Part shown: piece by piece, positions 27,550 to 36,087 of the stretch
Layout of the letters: every line of letters begins with the position of its first letter
Position numbering within the stretch: position 1 is the first letter of the stretch
NCBI GenBank assembly: GCA_026982335.1
Contig: JALSHH010000041.1
Span: forward strand, 1-64,000
Direction of reading: 5' to 3'
DNA length: 64,000 nucleotides
Origin: Phycisphaerales bacterium
Lineage (GTDB): Bacteria > Planctomycetota > Phycisphaerae > Phycisphaerales > UBA1924
Made by a program: the position numbers and the translations under genes
The notes under the pieces: generated by a model
Database searches by the model: none
What the model was told of the DNA's origin: nothing
What the model saw: the letters and a program-made list of their open reading frames with translations, nothing else

Positions 27550-29792
27550 GCTGCACCTCCTGCTCGCAGAACGATCACAATCACCACCAAGAGCAGCACA
27601 GCCAAGCCTCCTGCCATGCTTACCGCGTAGCCTTGAAGCACGCCCGATTGGCTCGGACGGATGATCCATGCCAACACACGAGGCAGGAAGCCGAAGAGAT
27701 TCACCAAGCCGTCGAGTAATAATTTGTCGATCCAGTGGAAGATATGCGACACGACACGCAAAGGCGTCACAAAGACCATCGCGTAGAACTCATCGACGAA
27801 CCATTTGTTCTCGGCCCATCGTGGGATCGGGCCGGCGCGTTTGGCGATGGCATCCATTCGGCACTTGTCCGCTTGGGTGCGTCCACCAAGGAATAAACCT
27901 TGCCAACCCTTGGGTCCGTGGAAGAAGGCTGCAACAAGGACCCCGAAGATGGCGCCGAGTCCTGAGACGACGATCATGCCCCCGTGTGGATCCATGCCCA
28001 ATACTTTGCCTGGTGCTCCATATCCAACGGGTCCAGCAACGGCAGCGGGATTGCCCTCGCCGTGTGCTGCTGCAAGTGAAACGGCATAGGGCGAGTGAAA
28101 ACTTGCGGTGGAGTCGGCGACCATCGAACCGACCCACCCGTGGTACGCTGACTTGTCGATCCATGCCAACGCGATCGCGAGCATGGAACAGGCAGCGAGT
28201 GTGATCAGCACGGTGTTGATCGCCCATCCTGGGGCGTGGGGATGGAAATCGTTTGTATCGTCGCCATGAAAATCCTCTCCCGGTTCGGCATGTTGATCGC
28301 CAAGGAATACGCGGAAGAAGACGCGGAAGGTGTAGTAGGCGGTCATGATCGCGGTGAAGACCAAGACCCACCCCATAAGTCGATAACCTGGTGTGACGAA
28401 GGCTTCGGCGAGGATCATGTCTTTGGAATAGAACCCACTGGTGATGTATGGCAAGCCTGCCAGATTCATGCACCCAATGAGCATCGTGATGCCGACGATC
28501 CCCCACCCTTTCATCCAAGAAACCCCTGAGAGTTTACGCAGGTCGAGCTGTCCCGCGAATCCATGCATAACGGCACCACAGGCGAGGAACAACAACGCCT
28601 TGAAAAAGGCATGGGTCAACACATGGAACGCGGCGCCTGTGGTCGAGAGCAATCCAAGCCCGGCGAACATATAGCCGAGTTGCGAGACGGTCGAATAGGC
28701 CATGATTCGTTTGATATCGAACTGGGCCATGCCGATGGTCGCTGCGAGCAGGGCGGTGATCGTACCGATCCATGCAACGATCGGCAGTGCGTTTTCAGAC
28801 ACTAGGAACAATGGATAGAACCGGGCGATGAGGTAAACGCCAGCCGTCACCATCGTCGCGGCGTGAATCAGCGCGGACACGGGGGTCGGGCCTTCCATCG
28901 CATCAGGCAACCAGACATAGAGCGGGAACTGGGCCGACTTGCCAAACGCACCAACCATCAGCAGCATCGCGATCCATTGGGCTTCGCTTGGGATCGCCGA
29001 GAAATCGCCTGCGACGGCAGCGTCGATGTAGTGATGGAGGGTTTCATTACTAAACAACGCAGCATATTCAACGGTACCAAAGTGAACGAAAGTCAGGTAG
29101 ATGCCCAGAGCCAACCCCAGATCACCGATGCGATTGACGATGAAGGCTTTCTTGGCTGCTGCGACAGCGGAGGGTTTCTTGTAGAAGTATCCGATCAGCA
29201 GATACGAGCACAACCCCACGCCTTCCCAGCCAAGGTAGAGCATGAGCATGTTGTCGCCCATGACCAAGCACGACATCGAGAAGACGAACAACCCGAAGGC
29301 CGAGAAGAATCGGCAGTAACCGGTGCCAATGTCGTGGGACATGTATTCAGATGCGTAGAGCGCAATGAGTGTGGCAAGCCCGGTAACGAAGAGCATCCAG
29401 AGGATGGTGAGTTTGTCGATATAGAAGGAGAAGTTGGCGACGAATGATTTTTCTCCATAGTGCAGGTTGAACCAGTCAAAGGCGTGAACGGTGTAGGGTG
29501 TGCCGTCGTATGACAGGAACATGCTCAGGGTCGCCAAGAATGCAACGGCCAACAGAGCAATCGTCGTCCATGCGGGGAGCTTGGATTTGTTGCCACTCGC
29601 AGCATAGATTGCGTTGAACACAAATCCGAGCAAAGGCAGGAACACGATCAACAGGATCCATTTTGGACCCGTGCCGACATGCTCGGTCATGTGGGCGAGG
29701 TGCGCCGATGCCGGTTCGTCGCTTCCCGATGAACCGGGTGCGAGCATGGCCAATGGTGCGAGCAGATTATTCAACAGTGAAGCGGTCATCAT
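27546..29792 (-). CDS. nuoL: NADH-quinone oxidoreductase subunit L
   Basis: The 748-residue protein is the distal proton-pumping subunit and carries the lateral helix at its C-terminus. Motifs include LGWEGVGLCSYLLIG, KAFIVNRIGD and SAQFPLYVWLPDAMEGPTPV. It is about 100-130 residues longer than E. coli NuoL. Extra sequence includes a His/Asp-rich loop (about 490-510: HAEPGEDFHGDDTNDFHPH) and a Gly/Ala-rich segment before the lateral helix. It overlaps nuoK and nuoM by four bases each. Confidence 0.96.
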   Translation of the reverse strand: MMTASLLNNLLAPLAMLAPGSSGSDEPASAHLAHMTEHVGTGPKWILLIVFLPLLGFVFNAIYAASGNKSKLPAWTTIALLAVAFLATLSMFLSYDGTPYTVHAFDWFNLHYGEKSFVANFSFYIDKLTILWMLFVTGLATLIALYASEYMSHDIGTGYCRFFSAFGLFVFSMSCLVMGDNMLMLYLGWEGVGLCSYLLIGYFYKKPSAVAAAKKAFIVNRIGDLGLALGIYLTFVHFGTVEYAALFSNETLHHYIDAAVAGDFSAIPSEAQWIAMLLMVGAFGKSAQFPLYVWLPDAMEGPTPVSALIHAATMVTAGVYLIARFYPLFLVSENALPIVAWIGTITALLAATIGMAQFDIKRIMAYSTVSQLGYMFAGLGLLSTTGAAFHVLTHAFFKALLFLACGAVMHGFAGQLDLRKLSGVSWMKGWGIVGITMLIGCMNLAGLPYITSGFYSKDMILAEAFVTPGYRLMGWVLVFTAIMTAYYTFRVFFRVFLGDQHAEPGEDFHGDDTNDFHPHAPGWAINTVLITLAACSMLAIALAWIDKSAYHGWVGSMVADSTASFHSPYAVSLAAAHGEGNPAAVAGPVGYGAPGKVLGMDPHGGMIVVSGLGAIFGVLVAAFFHGPKGWQGLFLGGRTQADKCRMDAIAKRAGPIPRWAENKWFVDEFYAMVFVTPLRVVSHIFHWIDKLLLDGLVNLFGFLPRVLAWIIRPSQSGVLQGYAVSMAGGLAVLLLVVIVIVLRAGGAA

Positions 29793-30151
29793 CCGTTGAG
29801 TTCCTTCCAGGCCGAGGCGCTGAGTGATTCACGATGACGGAAGAGCAGGACGACGAGCGCCAGTGCCATTGCAGCTTCAGCAGCCGCGATACAGAGCACG
29901 AAGATCACAAAGGTTTGGCCATCCGCCCCAAGGTGATGACGACCAAAGGCGATCAGAGCCAAACCTGCAGCTTGGAACATCAGTTCGGTGCAAAGAAACA
30001 TGATGATCATGTTCTTTCGCGTGAGGAATCCAACGAGCCCGATACAGAACATCGCAGCCGACACGAACAGATACGGGGCAAGCACCGAGGTACTCATCTC
30101 CGTCGGAAAGGCCAGCTGCGCCAGTTGTATGGATTCAAAGGCGTGCATCAT
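29789..30151 (-). CDS. nuoK: NADH-quinone oxidoreductase subunit K
   Basis: The 120-residue three-helix subunit keeps the two membrane glutamates of the proton path: in CTELMFQAAG (helix 2) and IAAAEAAMALAL (helix 3). It is slightly longer than the usual 100 residues because of an N-terminal extension. GGAGG lies nine bases before the ATG. It overlaps nuoJ by four bases and nuoL by four. Confidence 0.95.
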   Translation of the reverse strand: MMHAFESIQLAQLAFPTEMSTSVLAPYLFVSAAMFCIGLVGFLTRKNMIIMFLCTELMFQAAGLALIAFGRHHLGADGQTFVIFVLCIAAAEAAMALALVVLLFRHRESLSASAWKELNG

Positions 30152-31161
30152 GCGTGCCCTCCTGATGATTCCTCATCGTCATCGAACATGGTGCCCAGCT
30201 TGCGTGCCTGGGCAGCCTTGAGTGCTTCTTCGAGTTCGGTATGCTTACGGGCGAGGACCGTCGCGCCCAACATGGCCATCAACAGGATCACGCCTGCGAG
30301 TTCGATCATGATCGGGTGATCGTGCATCAGGTTGAACCCCAATCGATCAATGTTGTCGGCAGCGAGTGCATCGGGCCAATCATCCGTGGTGAGCAGGCGC
30401 GTTGCCGAGACGGTATCACCTTCGATCAACTCGATCTGAATCGTACGGTCATCGACATCAATCATTGCTTGGCCGGTTTGTGTATCTCGGCTCACTCGCC
30501 ACCCGTCCGCAAGCAAACCCTCGCGTTCGAGAATTTTATCGACTTTCTTGGGCAGGTTTACCAAGACCGAGTTGGCAGCTTGGGCTTGCGTCATTTTGGA
30601 ATCGGGGAGTTGACCGATCCCGCCGAACATCGCAGCAGTGATGAGCCCGACCATCACGAATCCGATTGCACTGGCGAGCATCGGCTCGCGAGCAACGGCA
30701 TCGACATCATCAAGCTCGTCATCCCCGTCGCCGGTGGGCGCCTGGGTGGCAAGCATGATGACGAAAAGGTAGGTGATCAGGATCGCGCCGGCGTAGATGA
30801 TAATGAGGGCGAAGGCCATGAACTCGGCAGAGAGCAAGATATACATCCCACACGAAGCGATGATGGTCATGATGAAGTAGAGCGCCGAGTAAACCGGGCG
30901 TTTGTGGGTCATCACCCGCACCGATGCACCAATGGCAACGAATGCGAATGGGTAAAAGAAGAAGTTGGGCATCGGGTTGCCTGCGTCGGATGCTTTGAGT
31001 CCAAGAAGCAGAGCAGCGAATCCAAAGGCAGCTGTGACCAAGATCACGCCGACATATTCAAATGTTTTCGAACTCGCCCTTCGTGGGAGCGCCAAGGCAA
31101 TGCCCGCAGCTCCCAAGGCGCAGATGAGGTACAAGGCAATCGGAGAGATGATCTGTTCCAC
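30148..31161 (-). CDS. nuoJ: NADH-quinone oxidoreductase subunit J, enlarged
   Basis: The 337-residue protein is nearly twice the usual length of NuoJ (about 170-200). The N-terminal two-thirds hold the canonical helices, including the conserved FALIIIYAGAILITYLFVIML, then an acidic loop (GDGDDELDDVDAV). A soluble insert of about 100 residues (about 195-290) separates the last helix (ELAGVILLMAMLGATVLARK), and a charged tail follows. The start is GTG 31161 with GGAAAG eight bases upstream. It is first in the operon; nuoA-I are not in the window. Confidence 0.92.
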   Translation of the reverse strand: MEQIISPIALYLICALGAAGIALALPRRASSKTFEYVGVILVTAAFGFAALLLGLKASDAGNPMPNFFFYPFAFVAIGASVRVMTHKRPVYSALYFIMTIIASCGMYILLSAEFMAFALIIIYAGAILITYLFVIMLATQAPTGDGDDELDDVDAVAREPMLASAIGFVMVGLITAAMFGGIGQLPDSKMTQAQAANSVLVNLPKKVDKILEREGLLADGWRVSRDTQTGQAMIDVDDRTIQIELIEGDTVSATRLLTTDDWPDALAADNIDRLGFNLMHDHPIMIELAGVILLMAMLGATVLARKHTELEEALKAAQARKLGTMFDDDEESSGGHA

Positions 31162-31518
31162 CGTGTGTCTTTCCGTAGGCCTCGCGAAAGAGGCTTGGTA
31201 CAGGCTCTGGAGGTGTGAAGCTCCAAAGGTTGCCAGTTGGCACGATCCTCATGATCCAAAATGATCCAAACCTGGCCCGATCCCTTGGCAAATCATGAAG
31301 CGGTATCGAACAGGTTCTTTCAACCCCCCGGCCAGAACCGCGCAAAGCACCCCAAAGCCGAGATGGGGAGGATAGTGCTTCCGGACGAATCCTTCAACTC
31401 CAAGGAGCTCTACAAACGCATACAAGCGGATTGTTAGGCACATTGCTGCGCATCGATCGGACCAAAATAATGCGCACCCAGTCGACGCGCGCTCTGGTAC
31501 CTGCCCACTGAAGCCTCT
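31162..31518. other. Divergent promoter region between nuoJ and pgsA
   Basis: This 357-base spacer separates the divergent nuoJ and pgsA genes. It holds a short hairpin (GCCTC-GCGAAA-GAGGC, 31179-31194) in the probable nuoJ leader and a perfect tandem repeat of ATGATCCAAA at 31251-31270. A 64-residue minus-strand frame (31249-31443) has no coding signals that I trust. No RNA gene is seen. Confidence 0.5.
31251..31270. repeat. Tandem decamer upstream of nuoJ
   Basis: Two adjacent perfect copies of ATGATCCAAA lie 90 bases upstream of the nuoJ start codon. Direct decamers one helical turn apart are a common arrangement for cooperative regulator binding, but no protein is known to bind this. Confidence 0.4.
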
Positions 31519-32364
31519 ATGATCGTCGCCATGGTTTCACCTCAGATATTGATGCAACAAGCCCAACCTTCACGCAAAGTCCATATCCCCAATCTGCTCA
31601 CGATGGGGCGAGTCCTTCTGGCGTGGGTTTTTGTGATTCTACTCTCGTATGTCGAGCCTCGAACCATCAACGCCCAACCTGCTGGGACAGATCGACTTGG
31701 CGAGATTTCTCAGCCTGGAACAGGGCTTTTGATCGCGGCGACGGTTGTCTTTATCATCGCTGCGATTACCGATGCGCTCGATGGACACCTCGCCCGGAAG
31801 TGGAAGATCGAGTCCAAGTTCGGACGCATCATGGATCCGATGGCGGACAAACTCCTGATCCTGGGCGGGTTCCTCATGCTCGCCACCCCGGCCTTCCATG
31901 CCAAGATCGCCCTGACCGACAGCACCATCCAACTCTCGGCCGTCGCCGGGTGGATGGTCGTGGCGATGATCTTCCGCGAACTCCTCGTCACCTCAATCCG
32001 GGGGGCCTACGAGGCTGAGGGCGTCGATTTCTCCGCGGGTGCGATGGGCAAGACGAAGATGATCCTCCAATCCATCACCATCCCTCTGATCCTGCTCATT
32101 GTGGCCTTTGGATCGCCGGGACCGAATACAACCGGGCGACTGGTGATTTCGTTACTCGTTTGGGGGACACTGATTACGACGATCCTCTCTGCATTCCCCT
32201 ACATCGGTAAAGCCCTCAAGCACACGATCGATGAACAGGCCCGGATGCTCGAAGTCATGCGAGGCAAAAAAGCACGCAAATCAACCAAGGTCTCTGGGCC
32301 AAGTGGAAAACCACGCCCGAGAACCAATAAAGGCGGACAGCAGGGCAAAAACAAGAAACGGTAA
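31519..32364 (+). CDS. pgsA: CDP-diacylglycerol-glycerol-3-phosphate 3-phosphatidyltransferase
   Basis: The 281-residue inner-membrane enzyme makes phosphatidylglycerol phosphate. It has the full CDP-alcohol phosphotransferase motif: Asp85, Asp88-Gly89, Ala92-Arg93, Gly102, Asp106 and Asp110. About six helices follow the family pattern, with a roughly 25-residue loop after helix 1. The C-terminal 35 residues form a Lys/Arg/Gly-rich tail. The start is ATG 31519 or 31531, neither with a clear ribosome binding site. pgpA, the next step in the pathway, follows 115 bases downstream past an inverted repeat pair. Confidence 0.92.
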   Translation: MIVAMVSPQILMQQAQPSRKVHIPNLLTMGRVLLAWVFVILLSYVEPRTINAQPAGTDRLGEISQPGTGLLIAATVVFIIAAITDALDGHLARKWKIESKFGRIMDPMADKLLILGGFLMLATPAFHAKIALTDSTIQLSAVAGWMVVAMIFRELLVTSIRGAYEAEGVDFSAGAMGKTKMILQSITIPLILLIVAFGSPGPNTTGRLVISLLVWGTLITTILSAFPYIGKALKHTIDEQARMLEVMRGKKARKSTKVSGPSGKPRPRTNKGGQQGKNKKR

Positions 32365-32376
32365 AATTGAACGCTG

Positions 32377-32402
32377 ACGAGCCACGACCGCCAAGGAGCG
32401 GT
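32377..32402 (-). repeat. REP-like repeat family A, copy 4 (inverted)
   Basis: The reverse complement of the family A motif. It faces copy 5 at 32439-32466 across 36 bases, so the pgsA-pgpA transcript could fold into a long imperfect stem of about 26 bp. Confidence 0.7.
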
Positions 32403-32438
32403 TCTCGATCACCACTGGCGTATATGAGAGAAGAAAAG

Positions 32439-32466
32439 ACCGCTCCCTGACGGTCGCGGCTCGTTG
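32439..32466 (+). repeat. REP-like repeat family A, copy 5
   Basis: ACCGCTCCCTGACGGTCGCG followed by GCTCGTTG. It is the other arm of the inverted pair between pgsA and pgpA, and ends at the GAGG used by pgpA. Confidence 0.75.
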
Positions 32467-32478
32467 AGGATCACGACT

Positions 32479-32988
32479 ATGAACACAATGGGACGCACAA
32501 CCCAATCATTCCTGACGACCAACGGGCTCGGATACCTCCCCATCTCAGGAACCTTCGGCTCGATCCCCCCCGTCGTCCTTGCGGGCATCCTGATCTTCGC
32601 AGGGCTCGGCCCGGGCACTTCACTGAGTTGGGGTTACTTCTCGGCCATGATTCTGATTCTGGTCGTTTACTCTGCATCGTGCATCCTCTATGGGCACGAA
32701 GCGGAAGCCAAATGGGGCAAAGACCCATCGGAGGTTGTCGCGGATGAAACCGCTGGACAAGCGATCACTTTGATGATGATCCCCGCCGGGATGCTCAGTT
32801 CGCCATTGGCCATCCTCTGCGCCCTGGCAGGGGCCTTCGTACTCTTTCGGCTCTTCGATATTTTTAAGCCTTGGCCTGCGGGTACGATGCAGAAGCTTCC
32901 GGGCGGATGGGGGATTCTCCTCGACGATCTCTTCGCAGCGATCATGGCCGGGGTGGTCATCATGTTCTACTTCGCCGCGACGCACTAA
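32479..32988 (+). CDS. pgpA: Phosphatidylglycerophosphatase A
   Basis: The 169-residue membrane phosphatase removes the phosphate made by PgsA to give phosphatidylglycerol. PgpA motifs are clear: GLGYLPISGTFGS at the N-terminus, DPSEVVADETAGQ in the middle and FRLFDIFKPWPAG plus GGWGILLDDLFAAI at the end. ATG 32479 has GAGG about nine bases upstream. It sits directly after pgsA and 11 bases before dus, probably one transcript. Confidence 0.94.
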   Translation: MNTMGRTTQSFLTTNGLGYLPISGTFGSIPPVVLAGILIFAGLGPGTSLSWGYFSAMILILVVYSASCILYGHEAEAKWGKDPSEVVADETAGQAITLMMIPAGMLSSPLAILCALAGAFVLFRLFDIFKPWPAGTMQKLPGGWGILLDDLFAAIMAGVVIMFYFAATH

Positions 32989-32999
32989 GCTCCCTCCCG

Positions 33000-34103
33000 A
33001 TGCTCGCCCACCCCCTCACACTCAACGCCCCCGCAGGCTCGATCGAACTCGAATCGAACTTGCTCCTTGCGCCCATCGCCGGGTGGTGTGAGTTGGCCTG
33101 GCGGATCACCTGCCGAGAACTCGGAGGCGTCGGGCTCGCGTGTACCGATCTGCTGAGCCCCAAGGGGCTCCTACTCTCTCAAGAAACCGCCCGCAACATC
33201 GCAGCGACCAACGAGCAAGACCGCCCCGTCTGCATGCAGCTCTATGGGTCTGATCCTGAAATTCTCGCTCAGGGTGCCCTCTGGTGCGCCGAACACGGGG
33301 CCGATGTCGTCGATATCAATATGGGATGCCCGGTCGACAAGGTCACCAAAAAAGACGGGGGATCGAAGCTCATGTGCGATCTGCCCAAAACTTTGACGAT
33401 GTTCGAGCGTGTGCGCCAGGCGTTGCCCGGGCATGTGCCTTTGACGGCCAAGATGCGACTGGGATGGGATGAAGAAGCCAAATCTAAAGGCGTTGCGGGC
33501 GAACTTGCCATTGGACTTGTCGAACGCGGAGCTGCGCTGATTACCGTTCATGGACGCACCACCGAGCAGCGGTTCAAAGGGCAGTGCGATCTCGACGGAA
33601 TCAAGCGCGTGGTGGACACCGTCGGTGCGCACAATCCATCCATTCCCGTCATCGGCAACGGCGATCTCAAACAACCAAGCGATGTCATCGCCATGATGCA
33701 CCATACCCAGTGCGCGGGTGTGATGATCGGGCGCGGATCATTCTCCAACCCTTGGCTCTTCCGATTCAGCTGGGCCCTCCAGCAGCGCGTGATTGAAAAT
33801 CAGATTGATCCCGGTGATCTCGAAGCGGTCAATGCCATCGACCTGGGTGATCTGCACCCCACCGAAGACGAGAAACTAGACATGCTGCTTAGGTTTTTCG
33901 ATCGAATGGTGCGGTACCGCGATGGCGATCATGCCCGGCATGTCTTTCGACAAAAGGCAAACCTCTTGTGCAGGCCAATCAATGCTGGGCACTGTCGATC
34001 GCTGAAAAATGCCCTGCGGGAAGCCCAAAGCCTCGACGATGTACGCCAAGCAATTGAACACTGGAGGCGGCATTCGGGGCATTCTCCGATGGGAACCAGT
34101 TGA
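33000..34103 (+). CDS. dus: tRNA-dihydrouridine synthase
   Basis: The 367-residue flavoenzyme reduces uridines in the D-loop of tRNA. FMN-site and catalytic motifs are present: LLAPIAGW near the start, MQLYGSDPE, and NMGCPVDKVTKKDGG with catalytic Cys110. HGRTTEQRFKG and VIGNGDL follow, then GVMIGRGSFSNPWLF. The C-terminus is the usual helical tRNA-binding domain. The start is ATG 33000 by alignment to the family opening; no good ribosome binding site is seen, consistent with coupling to pgpA. The subfamily (DusA, B or C) is not clear. Confidence 0.93.
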   Translation: MLAHPLTLNAPAGSIELESNLLLAPIAGWCELAWRITCRELGGVGLACTDLLSPKGLLLSQETARNIAATNEQDRPVCMQLYGSDPEILAQGALWCAEHGADVVDINMGCPVDKVTKKDGGSKLMCDLPKTLTMFERVRQALPGHVPLTAKMRLGWDEEAKSKGVAGELAIGLVERGAALITVHGRTTEQRFKGQCDLDGIKRVVDTVGAHNPSIPVIGNGDLKQPSDVIAMMHHTQCAGVMIGRGSFSNPWLFRFSWALQQRVIENQIDPGDLEAVNAIDLGDLHPTEDEKLDMLLRFFDRMVRYRDGDHARHVFRQKANLLCRPINAGHCRSLKNALREAQSLDDVRQAIEHWRRHSGHSPMGTS

Positions 34104-34278
34104 AAAATTGGGCGTATATTGATGAGTGTCCCCAAAGGCAAAGCCGTGCTGGTATTGTTCTGGGCATTGTGATGACGCTTCTGTCAACTGCCACGACGAG
34201 GACAACTTGATCGTACACCCCCCTTTTTGGAGCGGGCTTTGCCCCGGACATCCCACCCACTCCTTCTGGAGCCCCCCC

Positions 34279-35718
34279 ATGTCCCCCCTGAACACCATCG
34301 AACCACTCGTGATCGGACTCATCGCGGCCTTGGCCAGCACCGCATACGCCCAACACCCCGGCGAAAACGATCCCCATGCCCCCCTCGAAAAGGTGCACGG
34401 ATGTTGGGAGGGCGAAGATGGGCAGCTCGAAGGAGGCGTGTTCTTCTTGCCAATCGACCAAGAGGTACAAGCAATCATCGAAGCGGTGGAGTTGGCCAAT
34501 CGGGGTATGGTGGATAACCGGGTCGATATTGTGATCGTTGGCGATGGATATACCGCTGGCGAGATGGGGCAGTTTCATACCGATGCGGACGGAATCATCG
34601 CTTCCTTGTTCCAGTATGAACCCTTTACCAGCTACGAGCCCTACTTTCGGCTTACCAAGGTCGAGGTGATCTCCCCGGAGTCTGGTGTGGACAATGACCC
34701 CAATCAGGGCATTTCTCGTCATACCGCCCTTGATATGGCGTATTGGTGTGCAGGGATCGAACGGCTTTTATGCGTGAGTGTATCCAAGGCCTATACGCAC
34801 GCAGCCGCAGCCCCTGATATCGACCAGGTCATCGCAATCGCCAACTCGAGCAAGTATGGGGGGGCGGGATATCCGAGTAATAACTTGGGCACCGCTGCGG
34901 GACAGAACAACTCTGCAGCTCAAATCGCGATTCATGAACTGGGACATTCCTTGGGCGATCTGGCGGACGAATACACCTATGGCGGACCTTTTACCTACAC
35001 TGGCCCTGAACTCTCGCCGGTGAATGTCTCGATCTTTGATCGCGATGAGCAGCTGGCCAACTCGCGCAAGTGGTGGCGATGGATGGATGTCTCAATGAGC
35101 GGGTTCGATGGGCCCATCAGCTCGTATGAGGGCGGAAACTACTCGGTCAATGGCGTGTATCGCCCATCGAGCAACTCGATGATGCGAAACTTGGGTCGGC
35201 AGTTCAATCTCGTCGGCGCCGAGCGTTTGCTGCATCAGATTTATCGGGAAGTTAGCCCAATCGACGATGGCACACCCGATCAAGCGATCGTCGAACCGAC
35301 TGACACCCTTTGGGTGATGCCCATGCAGCCTTTGAATCACGATCTGCAAGTCCTTTGGTATCTTGATGACCAGCTCATTGTCGGGGCTATTCAGCAGACC
35401 ACACTCGATCTTTCGACGCTTGGACTGGGTCCTGGAGAGCACACGATTCGGGTTGAGGTGGTGGATCCGACGCCTTGGGTTCGCAATGAGCTGCTCCGCG
35501 ATGTGTTTATGCGTGAAAGCCGAGCGTTTGTGGTGCAGGGATGCTCGCTGATCGCGGATTTTACGGGTGATGGATCGTTGAATTTCTTCGATGTCTCGGC
35601 CTTCCTCAGCGATTTCAACGATGAACTCCCCAGTGGCGATTTCAACAATGATGGTACTTGGAACTTTTTCGATGTCTCAGCCTTCCTTGAGGCATTGAGC
35701 ACTGGCGAATGCCTCTAG
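34279..35718 (+). CDS. Secreted M64-like metallopeptidase with GC-type dockerin-like anchor
   Basis: The 479-residue exported protein has a signal peptide (1-24, ending AYAQ) and an IgA-peptidase M64-like catalytic domain. The domain opens with DIVIVGDGYTAGEM and carries the zinc motif HELGH (219-223), then SLGDLADEY. The C-terminus has two dockerin-like calcium loops (ADFTGDGSLNFFDVSAFL and GDFNNDGTWNFFDVSAFL) and ends GECL, the GC-type dockerin-like anchor of planctomycetes. The start at ATG 34279 has GGAG eight bases upstream. It probably acts at the cell surface; the substrate is unknown. An upstream reading from 34126 lacks a signal peptide. Confidence 0.88.
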   Translation: MSPLNTIEPLVIGLIAALASTAYAQHPGENDPHAPLEKVHGCWEGEDGQLEGGVFFLPIDQEVQAIIEAVELANRGMVDNRVDIVIVGDGYTAGEMGQFHTDADGIIASLFQYEPFTSYEPYFRLTKVEVISPESGVDNDPNQGISRHTALDMAYWCAGIERLLCVSVSKAYTHAAAAPDIDQVIAIANSSKYGGAGYPSNNLGTAAGQNNSAAQIAIHELGHSLGDLADEYTYGGPFTYTGPELSPVNVSIFDRDEQLANSRKWWRWMDVSMSGFDGPISSYEGGNYSVNGVYRPSSNSMMRNLGRQFNLVGAERLLHQIYREVSPIDDGTPDQAIVEPTDTLWVMPMQPLNHDLQVLWYLDDQLIVGAIQQTTLDLSTLGLGPGEHTIRVEVVDPTPWVRNELLRDVFMRESRAFVVQGCSLIADFTGDGSLNFFDVSAFLSDFNDELPSGDFNNDGTWNFFDVSAFLEALSTGECL

Positions 35719-36087
35719 ATACACAATGAGTCTGATTGATCAAAATAATGGGCTTGGAGTGCAATATCGCCTCCCGAACCGGCGTTTGGCCCTGGTCGAA
35801 TGGGATGCAACAGCCGCTTTTGCGAGGCTTGTGTTCGGTTTTTATTTTAGTAAATTCGAGATCTCTTCGTAATCACCCTATTGGTGCTGCACCATTTACG
35901 ATGAATTGAGTTTGGTTTGGATTGGCTCCTTGGTCGATCTGGCCCCAAAGGGGAATATGATCGGTCCTTGTGAATAAATCTGGCGTAGAAGCAAGTTGAT
36001 GGAAAAAGAAAACAATCACTCAGACAAAAGATCAAAGACACCGAAAAGAGACACCAAAAAGACACGGAATCGGGAGTGAAAACACAC
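35719..36087. other. Intergenic region before the DUF1573 gene
   Basis: Besides the terminator-like hairpin at 35812, this 369-base spacer holds an AT-rich stretch that probably includes the promoter for the DUF1573 operon. A 26-codon Lys/Arg-rich frame (35999-36079) overlaps the next gene but has no ribosome binding site and is not called. Confidence 0.4.
35812..35847 (+). terminator. Probable terminator of the M64 peptidase gene
   Basis: AGCCGC-TTTT-GCGAGGCT pairs with a two-base bulge and is followed within nine bases by GGTTTTTATTTT. Confidence 0.5.

Noticed and set aside
30241-31218. Long plus-strand frame opposite nuoJ (325 codons)
   Set aside because: It is the shadow of nuoJ, whose motifs, start and neighbour overlaps are clear; the plus-strand product has no recognisable pattern.
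31249-31443. 64-codon minus-strand frame upstream of nuoJ
   Set aside because: No ribosome binding site, no family pattern, and it includes the tandem decamer that looks regulatory.
35999-36079. 26-codon Lys/Arg-rich frame before DUF1573
   Set aside because: No ribosome binding site and overlap with the DUF1573 start; basic content is common by chance in A-rich DNA.
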